NCBI GenBank assembly: GCA_019639235.1
Contig: JAHBSG010000024.1
Location: 1-59,244, forward strand
Reading direction: 5' to 3'
DNA from: Acidobacteriota bacterium
GTDB taxonomy: Bacteria; Acidobacteriota; Blastocatellia; Pyrinomonadales; Pyrinomonadaceae
DNA length: 59,244 nucleotides
Part shown: positions 43,354 through 52,450 of the stretch, piece after piece
Numbering within the stretch: position 1 is the stretch's first letter
How the letters are laid out: each line of letters opens with the position of its first letter
Translations under genes and position numbers: made by a program
Notes under the pieces: generated by a model
Seen by the model: the letters and a program-made list of their open reading frames with translations, nothing else
Databases searched by the model: none
Told to the model about the DNA's origin: nothing

Positions 43354-44853
43354 ATGATCAGCAACGAGAATATGCTGGAGGCGATGTTCTCCATGGAGTC
43401 CGACAAGAGCGGTGTTGTCGAAGAACCGCCTTTTCGGATGCTCGTACTTGGCGATTGGGCCGGCGACGGCGAGCGAAAGCCCTTTTCCGAAAGGCGTCCG
43501 ATCGAGATCGACCGCGACGATTTCGACGATGTAATGAAACGCCTCGGCGTTGTGCTCGAGCTTGATTACAACGGCGAACCGCTTCGGCTCGAGTTCAACG
43601 AACTAGAGGATTTCCACCCGGACAAGATATTTCAGAGCGTTCCCCTTTTCGAAGAGCTGCGCGATCTGCGCCGTCGGTTGAGACAAGAAAGCACATTCAA
43701 TTCGGCGGCGCGCGAGGTGCGCTCGATGTTCGGAAACCCGGAGACAACTGAGCCTTCCTCCGCCCCAAGCGAGCCGGTGGAGGTGCCGGCGGATGATCTT
43801 CTGGGCGCGATCCTCGCCAAGCCTTCGGGCGGTGCGGCCGTTCCGAAACCGAAGCCGTCGTCCGACCTTGCACGGCTTGTAAGTGATCTTGTACGTCCGC
43901 ATCTGGTCGAGGTGGACGAGGGCGAGCAGGCACAACTCACCGCGGCCGTAGATGCGGCGACCAGCGGATTGATGCGCGGCATTCTCCACGACAGGCGTTT
44001 TCAAGAACTCGAGGCAGCGTGGCGAGGGCTTTTCTTTTTGGTCAGGCGGACGGAGACCTCAACTGACCTAAAGATATTTTTGCTCGACGCAACAAAAGAT
44101 GAGCTTACCGAGGACCTGAAATCTTCTGAGAATCTTTCGGGGACGACCTACTATAGACACTTTGTCCGCGAAGCTGTCGAAGCTCCCGGCGGCGACCCGT
44201 TCGCTTTAGCTCTCGGCAATTATGCTTTCGAGGGGAGCATTGATGACATCGCGACGTTGATCCGTATCGCGAAGATCTCCGCCACGGCAAACGCTCCATT
44301 CATTTCGCATATGCGTCCCGATGTCTTTGGCGTACATTCGCTGGCCGGGCAGCCCGATGCCGCAGCATGGAAACTCGCCGACGACTCGACCGGATCGAAA
44401 CTCTGGCTTGCGCTCCGCGATCAATCCGAGGCCGTTTACCTCGGGATGGTGATGCCGCGCTTTCTTGCCCGCTTGCCATACGGCCGCGAGACCGAGCCGC
44501 TCGATATGTTTGACTTCGAGGAGCTTGACGGTTTACCCGAACACGACAATTACCTTTGGGCAAACGGCTGCTTTGCGGCCGGCCAACTGCTTGCGGAAAG
44601 CTTTGCCGCATCTCGCTGGGACATGGGCCGGGCATTGCAACAGGACATCGAGGGCCTGCCGGTCCACGTTTACAAGGACGGAACGGAAACCGTTTACAAA
44701 CCCTGCGGCGAGGTTCTGCTCAACGATAACGCAATGCAAAAGCTGATGGATTTTGGCTTTATGCCGCTCGTGACGTACAAAAATTCTGACCGTGTAAAAC
44801 TTGCCCGCTTTCATTCAATCGCGGACACGGCCCTAAAGGGAATGTGGAATTAA
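43354..44853 (+). CDS. TssB-TssC-like fused contractile sheath protein
   Basis: 499 residues. The first 100 resemble the small sheath subunit TssB/VipA (FRMLVLGDWAGDGERKPFSERRPIEIDRDDF). Residues about 170-499 resemble the large subunit TssC/VipB (WRGLFFLVRRTE; ALALGNYAFEG; APFISHMRPDVFG; VYLGMVMPRFLARLPYG; DNYLWANGCFAAG; then GFMPLVTYKNSD). A low-complexity linker with Pro and Ser joins the halves. TssB and TssC normally co-assemble into the type VI secretion sheath. No baseplate, tube (Hcp), spike (VgrG) or ATPase gene is in this window, so it stands alone. The PilZ neighbour suggests c-di-GMP control. Confidence 0.75.
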   Translation: MISNENMLEAMFSMESDKSGVVEEPPFRMLVLGDWAGDGERKPFSERRPIEIDRDDFDDVMKRLGVVLELDYNGEPLRLEFNELEDFHPDKIFQSVPLFEELRDLRRRLRQESTFNSAAREVRSMFGNPETTEPSSAPSEPVEVPADDLLGAILAKPSGGAAVPKPKPSSDLARLVSDLVRPHLVEVDEGEQAQLTAAVDAATSGLMRGILHDRRFQELEAAWRGLFFLVRRTETSTDLKIFLLDATKDELTEDLKSSENLSGTTYYRHFVREAVEAPGGDPFALALGNYAFEGSIDDIATLIRIAKISATANAPFISHMRPDVFGVHSLAGQPDAAAWKLADDSTGSKLWLALRDQSEAVYLGMVMPRFLARLPYGRETEPLDMFDFEELDGLPEHDNYLWANGCFAAGQLLAESFAASRWDMGRALQQDIEGLPVHVYKDGTETVYKPCGEVLLNDNAMQKLMDFGFMPLVTYKNSDRVKLARFHSIADTALKGMWN

Positions 44854-44875
44854 ACAAATGGCCTTTACCGAGGCG

Positions 44876-45784
44876 CTACTTTCGGATCTTAAGCGTCGGT
44901 GAGTTTGTTTCGCGAAGGCGTTTCCAAAGAATAGTTATGTTGCCGGCCGCGTCCCGATCAACTATCCGGAAGGCTACGACCACATCCCTTCGCCGGTCGT
45001 ATTCAAGTTCGTCGTACGTGACGCCATCGATCGAACGAAAATAACTTCCCTTATATGCGACTGACCGGATCGCATAGGTAACTCCGCTGCGTGCCAGAAA
45101 TCCCTTCCGATATCGGAAGCCATCCTTGTCGATGCCGGCGGCCAGCTCACGGTCGTAGGCGAGAAATCCATCGCCATCAGACGGCGGCTTGAATTCTGCG
45201 AGATATTTCATTCCCGGTGTCTGCAGCGTTACCGAGCCGAGCGGCACGTCCGCGAGCTCGGTCATGATCACTTGCTGCAGCACGGCATCAGCCCTTAAAT
45301 ACCCGTCAAGGAACATCAGGTCCGCAAGACGCGGAAGACGGTAGCTATCCGTCCGAAACGAAAAGGCAATGCCGGCACCGGGCATACGAAACTGAAGGCA
45401 CTCCTCCCGGACATTTACGACTTCAGAATTCGACGCACATGCCGAGTCGGAGTTCAGCTTTACAATGCCCGTATCGGGCTGCTGCAAAAAGGTTTCGTGT
45501 TCTTTTAGCAAGCTCTCGCTGACGGCGAGTGCGGCGGTTTCCTCTTTGCCGGGACGCCGGTATATTCCCTTTTTTGAATCCAGAAGGGGATGGTCAGGTT
45601 TTCCCTGTCGCCGTTCATTGATCAGGTCGATCGAACGGAGGCGGTCATAGCGGTTGTTATCATCGAGGACAGGCGGGACCGGGCGTTGTCCGGGAACCGG
45701 TGTCGGTGTTGGTGCGGGTACCTGCGAAATGGCAGCAATGGACGCCAACAACGAAACGAAAAAGATAGAAAACCCTTTGCACAT
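44876..45784 (-). CDS. Exported hypothetical protein
   Basis: 302 residues from the ATG at 45784. A signal peptide (MCKGFSIFFVSLLASIAAIS) is followed by a Pro-rich stretch and a domain of no recognised family with repeated LPRLADLMFLDGYLRADAVLQQV and YDELEYDRRRDVVVAFRIVD segments. It contains two cysteines (about residues 107-128) that could form a disulfide. It is convergent with the sheath-like gene, 22 bp apart. Confidence 0.7.
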   Translation of the reverse strand: MCKGFSIFFVSLLASIAAISQVPAPTPTPVPGQRPVPPVLDDNNRYDRLRSIDLINERRQGKPDHPLLDSKKGIYRRPGKEETAALAVSESLLKEHETFLQQPDTGIVKLNSDSACASNSEVVNVREECLQFRMPGAGIAFSFRTDSYRLPRLADLMFLDGYLRADAVLQQVIMTELADVPLGSVTLQTPGMKYLAEFKPPSDGDGFLAYDRELAAGIDKDGFRYRKGFLARSGVTYAIRSVAYKGSYFRSIDGVTYDELEYDRRRDVVVAFRIVDRDAAGNITILWKRLRETNSPTLKIRK

Positions 45785-45953
45785 ATTAGGCGTTCCCCGC
45801 AAAAGAAGATCGCAAAAAATTCCAACCGAACCGGTACGCATTGAACAAACAACTTATATCATTACCGGATAATGCGGGCAATAGATTTTGGTTCCGCAAG
45901 CCGATCGCTGAAGCTGCAATTGCGGAATTGAAGAACGCGACCGAATATTTCTA

Positions 45954-45983
45954 TTGGCAAAAGGGCCGTCCGTCCTTTAAAAT
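45954..45983 (+). promoter_or_regulatory. Sigma70-type promoter of mnmG
   Basis: TTGGCA (45954-45959), an 18-bp spacer and TAAAAT (45978-45983), with the same TAAAATCAAGG context as the rpmH promoter. Confidence 0.65.
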
Positions 45984-46010
45984 CAAGGTTTTTCGCGGTT
46001 GATCGAAAAG

Positions 46011-47900
46011 ATGTTCGACGAGACGTTTGATGTGATAGTTATCGGGGCGGGACACGCCGGGTGCGAGGCGGCCTCGGCGGCAGCGCGCCTTGGGGCAAAT
46101 ACTGCGCTCGTAACGATCAATCTCGACCTCATCGGGCAGATGTCCTGCAATCCGGCCGTTGGCGGGATCGCGAAGGGCCACGTCGTTCGTGAGATAGACG
46201 CGCTCGGCGGAATAATGGGCCGTGTGATCGACCGCACCGGCATACAGTTTCGCCTTTTGAATCGCTCACGCGGGCCTGCGGTGCAATCGCCACGGGCACA
46301 GGCCGACCGCAGCCTCTACCGGACGGAGATGCGGAGGGTGCTCGAGGCAACGCCGAACTTGCACTTGCGGCAAGGTGTAGTAGTTGTTCTAATTGTTGAG
46401 AACAATAGAGTTATCGGCGTTGAGATGCAGGATACACGGCGTTTTGCGGCAAGGTCCGTCGTGGTCGCGACCGGCACCTTCCTCAACGGAACGATACACA
46501 CCGGCCGGCAGACCTTTTCTGCGGGCCGGGCAGGCGAGCCGGCATCGATCGAGCTTGCCGAATCGCTACGCCGACTTGGTTTCCCGGTCGGCAGGCTAAA
46601 GACCGGAACGCCGCCTAGGCTCGACGGCAGGACGATCGATTGGGACGCGTTCGAACCTCAGCCGCCGGACGAGAAGCCGGTGCCATTTTCGTTCGCGACC
46701 GAGCGGATCGAGCAGCCGCAGATCAAGTGCTACATTGGCTATACGAGCAATGAGATCCACCAGGCAATACGCGATAACCTTCATCAGTCGCCGCTTTATT
46801 CGGGCAAGATCACCGGGGTCGGGCCGCGATACTGTCCCTCTATCGAGGACAAAGTGGTCAAGTTTGCTGATAAGGACCGGCATCAGCTTTTTCTTGAACC
46901 CGAAGGCCACGATACGAACGAGGTTTATCTCAATGGATTTTCGACCTCGCTTCCCTCGGCCCTGCAGCTTGAGCTGCTAAGGATGATCCCCGGGTTTGAC
47001 GAGGTGCAGATAATCCGTCCTGGCTACGCCATTGAGTACGACTTCATCGACCCGCGGGAGATGAAACCGACCATGGAATCGACCCGTATGGAGGGGCTTT
47101 TCCTCGCCGGGCAGATAAACGGAACGACGGGCTACGAAGAAGCCGCATGCCAGGGGTTGATGGCCGGGATCAACGCGGCATTTGCGGCGGAAGGCCGTAA
47201 ACCCTTTATTTTGCAACGAGATACGGCCTACATCGGGGTTTTGGTTGATGACCTGATCCGTCATGGTGTGGACGAGCCCTATCGGCTTTTCACGTCGCGG
47301 GCCGAGGCAAGACTGACGCTTCGCCACGACAATGCGGACCAGAGGCTTTCGCCGCTCGGCCGCGAAGCCGGCTTGCTCGGCGATACGGATTGGGAGCGGT
47401 TTAACCAAAAGCGCGACCGGCTGGCTAGGCTGCGGAACGCCCTCGATGGCAGGAGGTTCAAGCGGTCTTCGGTCGAATACGCCGCGACCGCTCAATTGCT
47501 CAGTGCCGACCTCGGCGATTCGTTCACGCTTTCGCAGCTTGCAATGCGGCAGGGCGTTAAGCCGGACCTCGTCCATCGGCTGCTTCCTGCCGAGATCCGG
47601 CTTGAGGTAAATGAGAGCGAGCTCGAGACCGCTTTGGCCGATTCATTGTATTCGGGTTACATCGAGAAGCAAAAAGCAGCTACCGAACGGGTGAATCACC
47701 ATGATGCCTTAAAGGTCCCGGAGAGCTTTAAGTTCGCCGAGATCAGCGGACTTTCTAATGAGATGGTCGAGCGGCTCGAGCGGGCACAGCCGCGGACGTT
47801 TGCTCAAGTGCGTTCGATCTCCGGGTTGACGCCTGCAGCACTTTCCACCGTTCTGGTTCACTTGACGACTGCACAGCCGATCGGAACCGATCGAAACTAG
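46011..47900 (+). CDS. mnmG: tRNA uridine-5-carboxymethylaminomethyl modification enzyme MnmG
   Basis: 629 residues from the ATG at 46011 (an in-frame TTG at 45999 is possible). The Rossmann FAD motif is [17 protein letters not shown] near the N-terminus. Then come [23 protein letters not shown], the GRAGEP and [11 protein letters not shown] motifs, [17 protein letters not shown], and a helical C-terminal domain. MnmG with MnmE modifies U34 of tRNAs. mnmE is 29 kb upstream rather than adjacent, and no rsmG follows before parA. Confidence 0.97.
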   Translation: MFDETFDVIVIGAGHAGCEAASAAARLGANTALVTINLDLIGQMSCNPAVGGIAKGHVVREIDALGGIMGRVIDRTGIQFRLLNRSRGPAVQSPRAQADRSLYRTEMRRVLEATPNLHLRQGVVVVLIVENNRVIGVEMQDTRRFAARSVVVATGTFLNGTIHTGRQTFSAGRAGEPASIELAESLRRLGFPVGRLKTGTPPRLDGRTIDWDAFEPQPPDEKPVPFSFATERIEQPQIKCYIGYTSNEIHQAIRDNLHQSPLYSGKITGVGPRYCPSIEDKVVKFADKDRHQLFLEPEGHDTNEVYLNGFSTSLPSALQLELLRMIPGFDEVQIIRPGYAIEYDFIDPREMKPTMESTRMEGLFLAGQINGTTGYEEAACQGLMAGINAAFAAEGRKPFILQRDTAYIGVLVDDLIRHGVDEPYRLFTSRAEARLTLRHDNADQRLSPLGREAGLLGDTDWERFNQKRDRLARLRNALDGRRFKRSSVEYAATAQLLSADLGDSFTLSQLAMRQGVKPDLVHRLLPAEIRLEVNESELETALADSLYSGYIEKQKAATERVNHHDALKVPESFKFAEISGLSNEMVERLERAQPRTFAQVRSISGLTPAALSTVLVHLTTAQPIGTDRN

Positions 47901-47905
47901 TTGAT

Positions 47906-47952
47906 CGTGGTACGTTCCACACCGCGGCTGAAATTTTGTGGAACGTTCCACA
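47906..47952. promoter_or_regulatory. parS: parS-like sites upstream of parAB
   Basis: TGTGGAACGTTCCACA at 47937-47952 is a perfect 16-bp palindrome. A second copy with two mismatches, CGTGGTACGTTCCACA, lies at 47906-47921, 31 bp away (about three helical turns). Bacillus parS is TGTTTCACGTGAAACA; the TGT ends and ACGT centre are shared while the arms differ. The location next to parAB suggests a lineage-specific parS. Confidence 0.6.
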
Positions 47953-47970
47953 TTTGCTGGCCTGACGGGT

Positions 47971-47998
47971 TTGATTTGACCCGCTCATATCCTAAAAT
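47971..47998 (+). promoter_or_regulatory. Possible promoter of parA
   Basis: TTGATT (47971-47976), a 16-bp spacer and TAAAAT (47993-47998). It lies 19 bp after the parS-like palindrome, so ParB binding could affect it. Confidence 0.45.
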
Positions 47999-48057
47999 CA
48001 AGCTTCACGATCACTTTCGGTGCAAATTTGCCTGAAAACTCGCTGAATTCGCCAAAA

Positions 48058-48819
48058 ATGGGAAAGATCATTGCGATCGCTAATCAAAAAGGCGGCGTGG
48101 GTAAGACCACGACCGCGATAAACCTCGCCGCGGGCCTAGCACTTGCGGGCAAGAAGGTGTTGCTTGTAGATGCCGACCCGCAGGGAAATGCGACCTCGGG
48201 CTCGGGCATTGAAAAACTCCCGAATCGCCGCTCGCTTTACGATGCGATGATCTCCGGCAACTCCGTTCGGGAATCGGTCGTGCCGACGGAGATCGAGAAG
48301 CTCTGGGTCCTGCCATCGCACAAGAACCTCGCCGGGATTGAGATCGAATTTGCGGATGACAAGAACCGGGCGAACATCCTAAAGAGCTTGCTCGAGTCGA
48401 TTCGCGAGTATTTTCACTACATAATCATCGATTGCCCGCCTTCGCTCGGCATCCTGACGGTCAACGGCCTGACCGCGGCGGATTCGCTCTTGGTGCCGAT
48501 ACAGACCGAATATTTTGCTCTTGAGGGGGTCACAGAGCTTTTCGAGACTCTTTCTCGGCTAAAACGCGAGCTAAACCCTGGGCTGAAGATCGAAGGGTTG
48601 CTGCTCACGATGTACGACGAGAGGACGAATCTTTCAACGGCGGTGGCGAAGGACCTTCGGGATTTTTATGGGCCGCAGGTACTTCGGACGGTGATCCCTC
48701 GGAATGTCCGGCTGGCCGAGGCTCCGAGTTTTGGGAAGCCGATACTGCTTTACGATCCGAAGTCGCGGGGCGCCGAGAGCTATTTTCAATTGACGAAGGA
48801 GATAATCGAACATGGCTAG
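48058..48819 (+). CDS. parA: Chromosome partitioning ATPase ParA (Soj)
   Basis: 253 residues from the ATG at 48058. A deviant Walker A motif KGGVGKTTTAINLA is followed by VDADPQGNATSG, DCPPSLG near residue 120 and RNVRLAEAPSFGKPILLYD near the end. ParA drives segregation of ParB-parS complexes and in Soj form also regulates DnaA. A TTG 30 bp upstream could extend it. The stop overlaps parB by 8 bp. Confidence 0.96.
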   Translation: MGKIIAIANQKGGVGKTTTAINLAAGLALAGKKVLLVDADPQGNATSGSGIEKLPNRRSLYDAMISGNSVRESVVPTEIEKLWVLPSHKNLAGIEIEFADDKNRANILKSLLESIREYFHYIIIDCPPSLGILTVNGLTAADSLLVPIQTEYFALEGVTELFETLSRLKRELNPGLKIEGLLLTMYDERTNLSTAVAKDLRDFYGPQVLRTVIPRNVRLAEAPSFGKPILLYDPKSRGAESYFQLTKEIIEHG

Positions 48820-49723
48820 AAAACCGCTTGGCCGCGGGCTCAGCGCTCTGCTCGGCGAACCGGCCGAGAGCCCTGCGGCGGTCATTGAAGCCCCGGAATC
48901 GTCCGCCGGCGTAAAGGAGATCGAGGTCTCGCGGATCTCGGGCAATCCCGAGCAACCCAGGACGCGCTTTGATGCGAAGGCTCTCGATGAACTTGCAAGT
49001 TCGATAGCCGCTAACGGGATCGTCCAGCCGATCGTAGTCCGCCGGGCCGGGAGCCGGTATCAGATCGTTGCCGGCGAGCGGCGATGGCGGGCGGCGCAGA
49101 GGGCCGGCCTCCACAAGGTTCCGGTCGTGATCATGGAGGTCTCTGACGATAAGATCCTTGAGATCGCCCTTATCGAGAACATCCAGCGGGAAGAGCTAAA
49201 CCCGATCGAAGAAGCCAACGCGTACCGCAAACTCATTGATACCATTGGACTTACGCAGGAGCAGCTATCTGAACGGGTCGGAAAGGAGCGGTCGCTGATC
49301 GCCACTTCGATGCGGCTCCTGAAACTCCCGGAAGAGATCCAAAAGCTTATTGAAGAGGGCAAACTGACCGCGGGCCATGGCCGAGCACTTCTTCTCACAG
49401 ATGATAAGGCGATTCAGATACGAACTGCCCGTTCGATCATCGAAAAGCAAATGTCGGTTCGCGAGGCCGAGCGGACGGTCAAGCGAGCCGCCGCAGAAAG
49501 CCGTGTAACTTTTGTAAATAAACAAGTTACACAGACCACAGACCCGAACGTCCGGCATGCTGAGACAAAACTGATGCGTTCGCTAGGGACGAACGTAAAG
49601 ATCCGCCCAAGCGGAAAGGGAAATTCAGGCAAGATCGAGATCGAATACTATAGTGCCGAGGACCTTGACCGCCTCTATTCGCTCCTGATGGGCGAACGAG
49701 ACAAGACGGCTGGGGCCGTGTAA
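48812..49723 (+). CDS. parB: Chromosome partitioning protein ParB
   Basis: 303 residues. An N-terminal ARKPLGRGLSALLGE stretch contacts ParA. The CTP-binding ParB/Srx domain has the QPIVVRRAGSRYQIVAGERRWRAAQRAG motif and ENIQREELNPIEEANAY. The helix-turn-helix (LSERVGKERSLIATSMRLLKLP) binds parS, and the C-terminal domain dimerises. The parS-like palindromes upstream of parA fit its DNA-binding role. Confidence 0.96.
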   Translation: MARKPLGRGLSALLGEPAESPAAVIEAPESSAGVKEIEVSRISGNPEQPRTRFDAKALDELASSIAANGIVQPIVVRRAGSRYQIVAGERRWRAAQRAGLHKVPVVIMEVSDDKILEIALIENIQREELNPIEEANAYRKLIDTIGLTQEQLSERVGKERSLIATSMRLLKLPEEIQKLIEEGKLTAGHGRALLLTDDKAIQIRTARSIIEKQMSVREAERTVKRAAAESRVTFVNKQVTQTTDPNVRHAETKLMRSLGTNVKIRPSGKGNSGKIEIEYYSAEDLDRLYSLLMGERDKTAGAV

Positions 49724-49781
49724 CTTCTGTAACTACGAGCTTTATCGCCGCGAATATGATGAAAGGAGGAATGAAAGACCG

Positions 49782-50801
49782 ATGACCAAGCGTCTAACGG
49801 AAATGGTCTCCTGTGCGGGTTGAGTGGCTAAACTCGCCCCCGGCGACCTTGCTCAAGTTTTGAGCAAGCTTCCGTTACAACCAACTGAAAATGTGATCGT
49901 CGGCTTTGAAAATTCCGACGACGCGGGCGTTTTTCGCCTTTCGGACGACCTTGCGCTGGTTCAAACCGTCGATTTCTTCACGCCGGTGGCTGACGATCCC
50001 GAGGTTTATGGCCGCGTCGCAGCGATCAATGCACTCAGCGATGTTTACGCAATGGGCGGCCGTCCGCTAACGGCGCTATCCGTTGTTTGCTATCCGCAGA
50101 AGGGCGACTGGGACGTGCTTGGCCGGATACTGCTCGGCGGGCAAATGGCAATGAACGAGGCCGGTGTCGTTGTGATCGGCGGCCATTCCGTCGATGACCA
50201 GGAGATGAAGTTCGGCTATGCGGTAACGGGACTTGTGCATCCTGGTAAGGTGGTGACGAATGCCGGAGCGATGCCGGGCGACGCTTTGATCTTGACGAAA
50301 CCGATCGGCACCGGGGCGATCAATACTGCCGTAAAACGCGGTGTGGCGAGCCGGGAATCGATGGAGGCCTGCATCGCGGCGATGACCACATCGTCGGCCG
50401 CAGCGTCTAAAGCAATGACCGAGATCGGCGCGAATGGCTGTACGGATGTTACGGGTTTCGGACTTCTTGGCCATGCGTATGAGATGGCAAAGGCGAGCGG
50501 TGTTACATTTACAATAGAGTCGTCGGCCGTGCCGCTCTTACCCGAGACGCTCGAGCTTATCGAGCAGGGAATGCTGACACGCGGTGACCGGAACAATCGC
50601 GAGTACGTTGGCGATACGATCAGGTTTGAGGAATCGGTCTCGGGCATAATGCAAAGTGCGCTTTACGACCCGCAAACGGCAGGTGGCCTTTTGATCAGCC
50701 TCCCGGCCGAAAGGGCCGAGGAATACACGGCGATGGTCGCCAGTGCGTATGTTATCGGCCGGGTCGGGCCGCTTGGCAGTAAGCTGATAGACGTGATCTG
50801 A
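49782..50801 (+). CDS. selD: Selenide, water dikinase SelD with selenocysteine
   Basis: 339 residues if UGA at 49821-49823 is read as selenocysteine (Sec14). The ATG at 49782 lies 11 bp after GGAGGA. The N-terminus reads TEMVSCAG-Sec-VAKLAPGDLAQVL; the Sec aligns with E. coli SelD Cys17 (GAGCGCK) and the next Lys with Lys20. A 9-bp hairpin beginning 24 nt after the UGA fits a bacterial SECIS. The rest shows SelD features (DDAGVFRLSDDLALVQTVDFF; GGHSVDDQEMKFGYAVTGLV; GFGLLGHAYEMA; DPQTAGGLL). SelD makes selenophosphate from selenide and ATP. A simple ORF call would start at a GTG (49824) and lose the active site. Confidence 0.9.
49848..49868 (+). promoter_or_regulatory. Candidate bacterial SECIS element in selD
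   Basis: CTTGCTCAA (49848-49856), loop GTT, and TTGAGCAAG (49860-49868) form a perfect 9-bp hairpin with a G at the first loop base. The loop starts 34 nt after the UGA, inside the usual spacing for SelB-dependent bacterial SECIS elements. Confidence 0.75.
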
Positions 50802-50818
50802 ACGGAGTTTTTTTAACC

Positions 50819-51232
50819 GTGCTGCTCTTTATTTTCCAATCCATCGGAACGCAGGAGCTGATCCTCATCGGCATCGTTGCGCTTATTTTTCTCGGTCCGC
50901 GCAGGTTGCCCGAGTATGCCAGAAAGATCGGCAAGATGATGGCCGACCTTCGCAATACGGCAGGTGAGTTCCGCTCGACCTGGGAACGCGAGGTTGACCT
51001 CGAAAGCGAAGTTAAAGCGTTCGACCTTGATGCGATTGAGGCCGAGGCCGGTGAAAAGAAGACCGAGCCGAGGATCGCTCCGTCACGGCCGGCGGCGATC
51101 GAAGCACCGGCGGTCAAAGAGGTGGATGCAAGTTCCTTCCACCCGGAGACTCAGCCCGCCGAGAAACAGCCGGCCGAGCCTGCCGAAGACCTTGAAGAAG
51201 CGAACGAACTCGACAAGCGCAACTGGCTTTGA
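50819..51232 (+). CDS. Sec-independent translocase TatA/TatB-type subunit
   Basis: 137 residues from a GTG. The N-terminal membrane helix (ELILIGIVALIFLGPRRLPEYARKIGKMM, with the FLGP hinge) and the amphipathic helix (MADLRNTAGEFRSTWEREV) are those of TatA/TatB. The longer than usual acidic Ala/Pro/Glu-rich tail favours TatB. Tat exports folded proteins with twin-arginine signals. tatC follows by 26 bp. Confidence 0.9.
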   Translation: MLLFIFQSIGTQELILIGIVALIFLGPRRLPEYARKIGKMMADLRNTAGEFRSTWEREVDLESEVKAFDLDAIEAEAGEKKTEPRIAPSRPAAIEAPAVKEVDASSFHPETQPAEKQPAEPAEDLEEANELDKRNWL

Positions 51233-51258
51233 ATCATTCCCGTGTGATCACCCGATAG

Positions 51259-52320
51259 ATGAAGCAGATCGAAGACAGAGTGAATGGCCCGGCGCATGAG
51301 ATGTCGTTTCTTGACCATCTTGATGAGCTCCGAAAGCGCATTGTTCGCTCGGTTATCTTCATAATCTTCGCGTTTATTTTTTGTTTCGTCTTTGCGGACA
51401 ATATCTATGATTTTCTTAGCGTACCGATCCGAAAAGCGCTTTCCGAGGCCGAACGCCGTGAGCTTCCGGTGGCCGGACGGACGGGCGAGGAGCGGATACT
51501 TCCGCTTTCATCATTAAAGATCGGCGACAGCGGCCGCTACGTTTTCGACCGTGCCACAACGCTCGGGGCAAGCGTGGTCCAGCCCGGAACTTCCGTGCGT
51601 GCGGTCGTCGGGCAGAATGCGGAAGGAAAGATCGGGCTTTTCACCGACGAGCCGATTTATACCATTAATGCGGTCATTCCGGCCGGCGTACTCTTGCCGG
51701 TCGATCTCGCTCCGGATGCGGTTCCCGAGACCGCTGCCGATGAACGGATGATCGTTACGACGGCCCAGGAACCGTTCACGCTTTACGTAACGGTCTCGCT
51801 TTACGCGGCCATCGCGCTTTCGGTGCCGTTCCTTCTATTGCAGCTCTGGGGCTTCATTTCGCCGGCGCTCTATCAGCATGAAAAGCGGTATGTAACGCCT
51901 TTCATCGTGCTTTCGTCCACTTCGTTTGTCGCCGGTGCGGCGTTTGCCTATTACATTCTGTTTCCGCCGGCGGCGCGATATCTTCTGGGCTTGGGTGCCG
52001 ATTTCAAGCTGTTACTCAGGGCCACAGATTATTTCGACCTGATCACGTTGATAATGCTCGCCATGGGCATCATTTTTCAGATGCCCGCCATCGCCTACGT
52101 ACTCGCCCGCATCGGGCTGATCACGCCGGGGCTAATGCTGAGGAGCTGGAAGATAGCGCTCGTTGTGATCCTGATCGTGGCCGCCGTGATCTCACCTACC
52201 GGTGATGCCGTCAACCTCGCCCTTTTCGCTTCGCCGATGATCGCCCTATACGTCTTTTCCATCTTCATCGCCTGGATATTCGGCAAAGAGCGTCAACACG
52301 ACAGCCCGGCCGAAGCTTGA
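51259..52320 (+). CDS. tatC: Sec-independent translocase TatC with a large periplasmic insert
   Basis: 353 residues against about 250 usual. The first part (MSFLDHLDELRKRIVRSVIFIIF) and helices 2-6 (SLYAAIALSVPFLLLQLWGFISPALYQHEKRY; then FAYYILFPPAARYLL, MGIIFQMPAIAYVLARIG and the last two helices) are standard TatC, including the FISPALYQHE segment. Between helix 1 and helix 2 a beta-rich insert of about 105 residues (roughly 62-168) replaces the short first periplasmic loop. It binds the twin-arginine signal together with TatB. Confidence 0.92.
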   Translation: MKQIEDRVNGPAHEMSFLDHLDELRKRIVRSVIFIIFAFIFCFVFADNIYDFLSVPIRKALSEAERRELPVAGRTGEERILPLSSLKIGDSGRYVFDRATTLGASVVQPGTSVRAVVGQNAEGKIGLFTDEPIYTINAVIPAGVLLPVDLAPDAVPETAADERMIVTTAQEPFTLYVTVSLYAAIALSVPFLLLQLWGFISPALYQHEKRYVTPFIVLSSTSFVAGAAFAYYILFPPAARYLLGLGADFKLLLRATDYFDLITLIMLAMGIIFQMPAIAYVLARIGLITPGLMLRSWKIALVVILIVAAVISPTGDAVNLALFASPMIALYVFSIFIAWIFGKERQHDSPAEA

Positions 52321-52348
52321 AGCAACCTTAAATAGGGCATTCTGCATC

Positions 52349-52377
52349 TTGAACAAGCGGAGAATACTGTCTAAAAT
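52349..52377 (+). promoter_or_regulatory. Sigma70-type promoter of the GWxTD gene
   Basis: TTGAAC (52349-52354), a 17-bp spacer and TAAAAT (52372-52377), 74 bp before the start codon. Confidence 0.7.
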
Positions 52378-52450
52378 TCTAGGATAGGGGAGTTTGCCCA
52401 TTTCAAAGGTTACATTTGCGTCTAACGCCTGAAGTTTAGGAGCAGTTTTT

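Noticed and set aside
49824..50801. selD starting at GTG 49824
   Set aside because: It would remove the catalytic segment; the upstream frame continues through an in-frame UGA with a ribosome-binding site and a SECIS-like hairpin.
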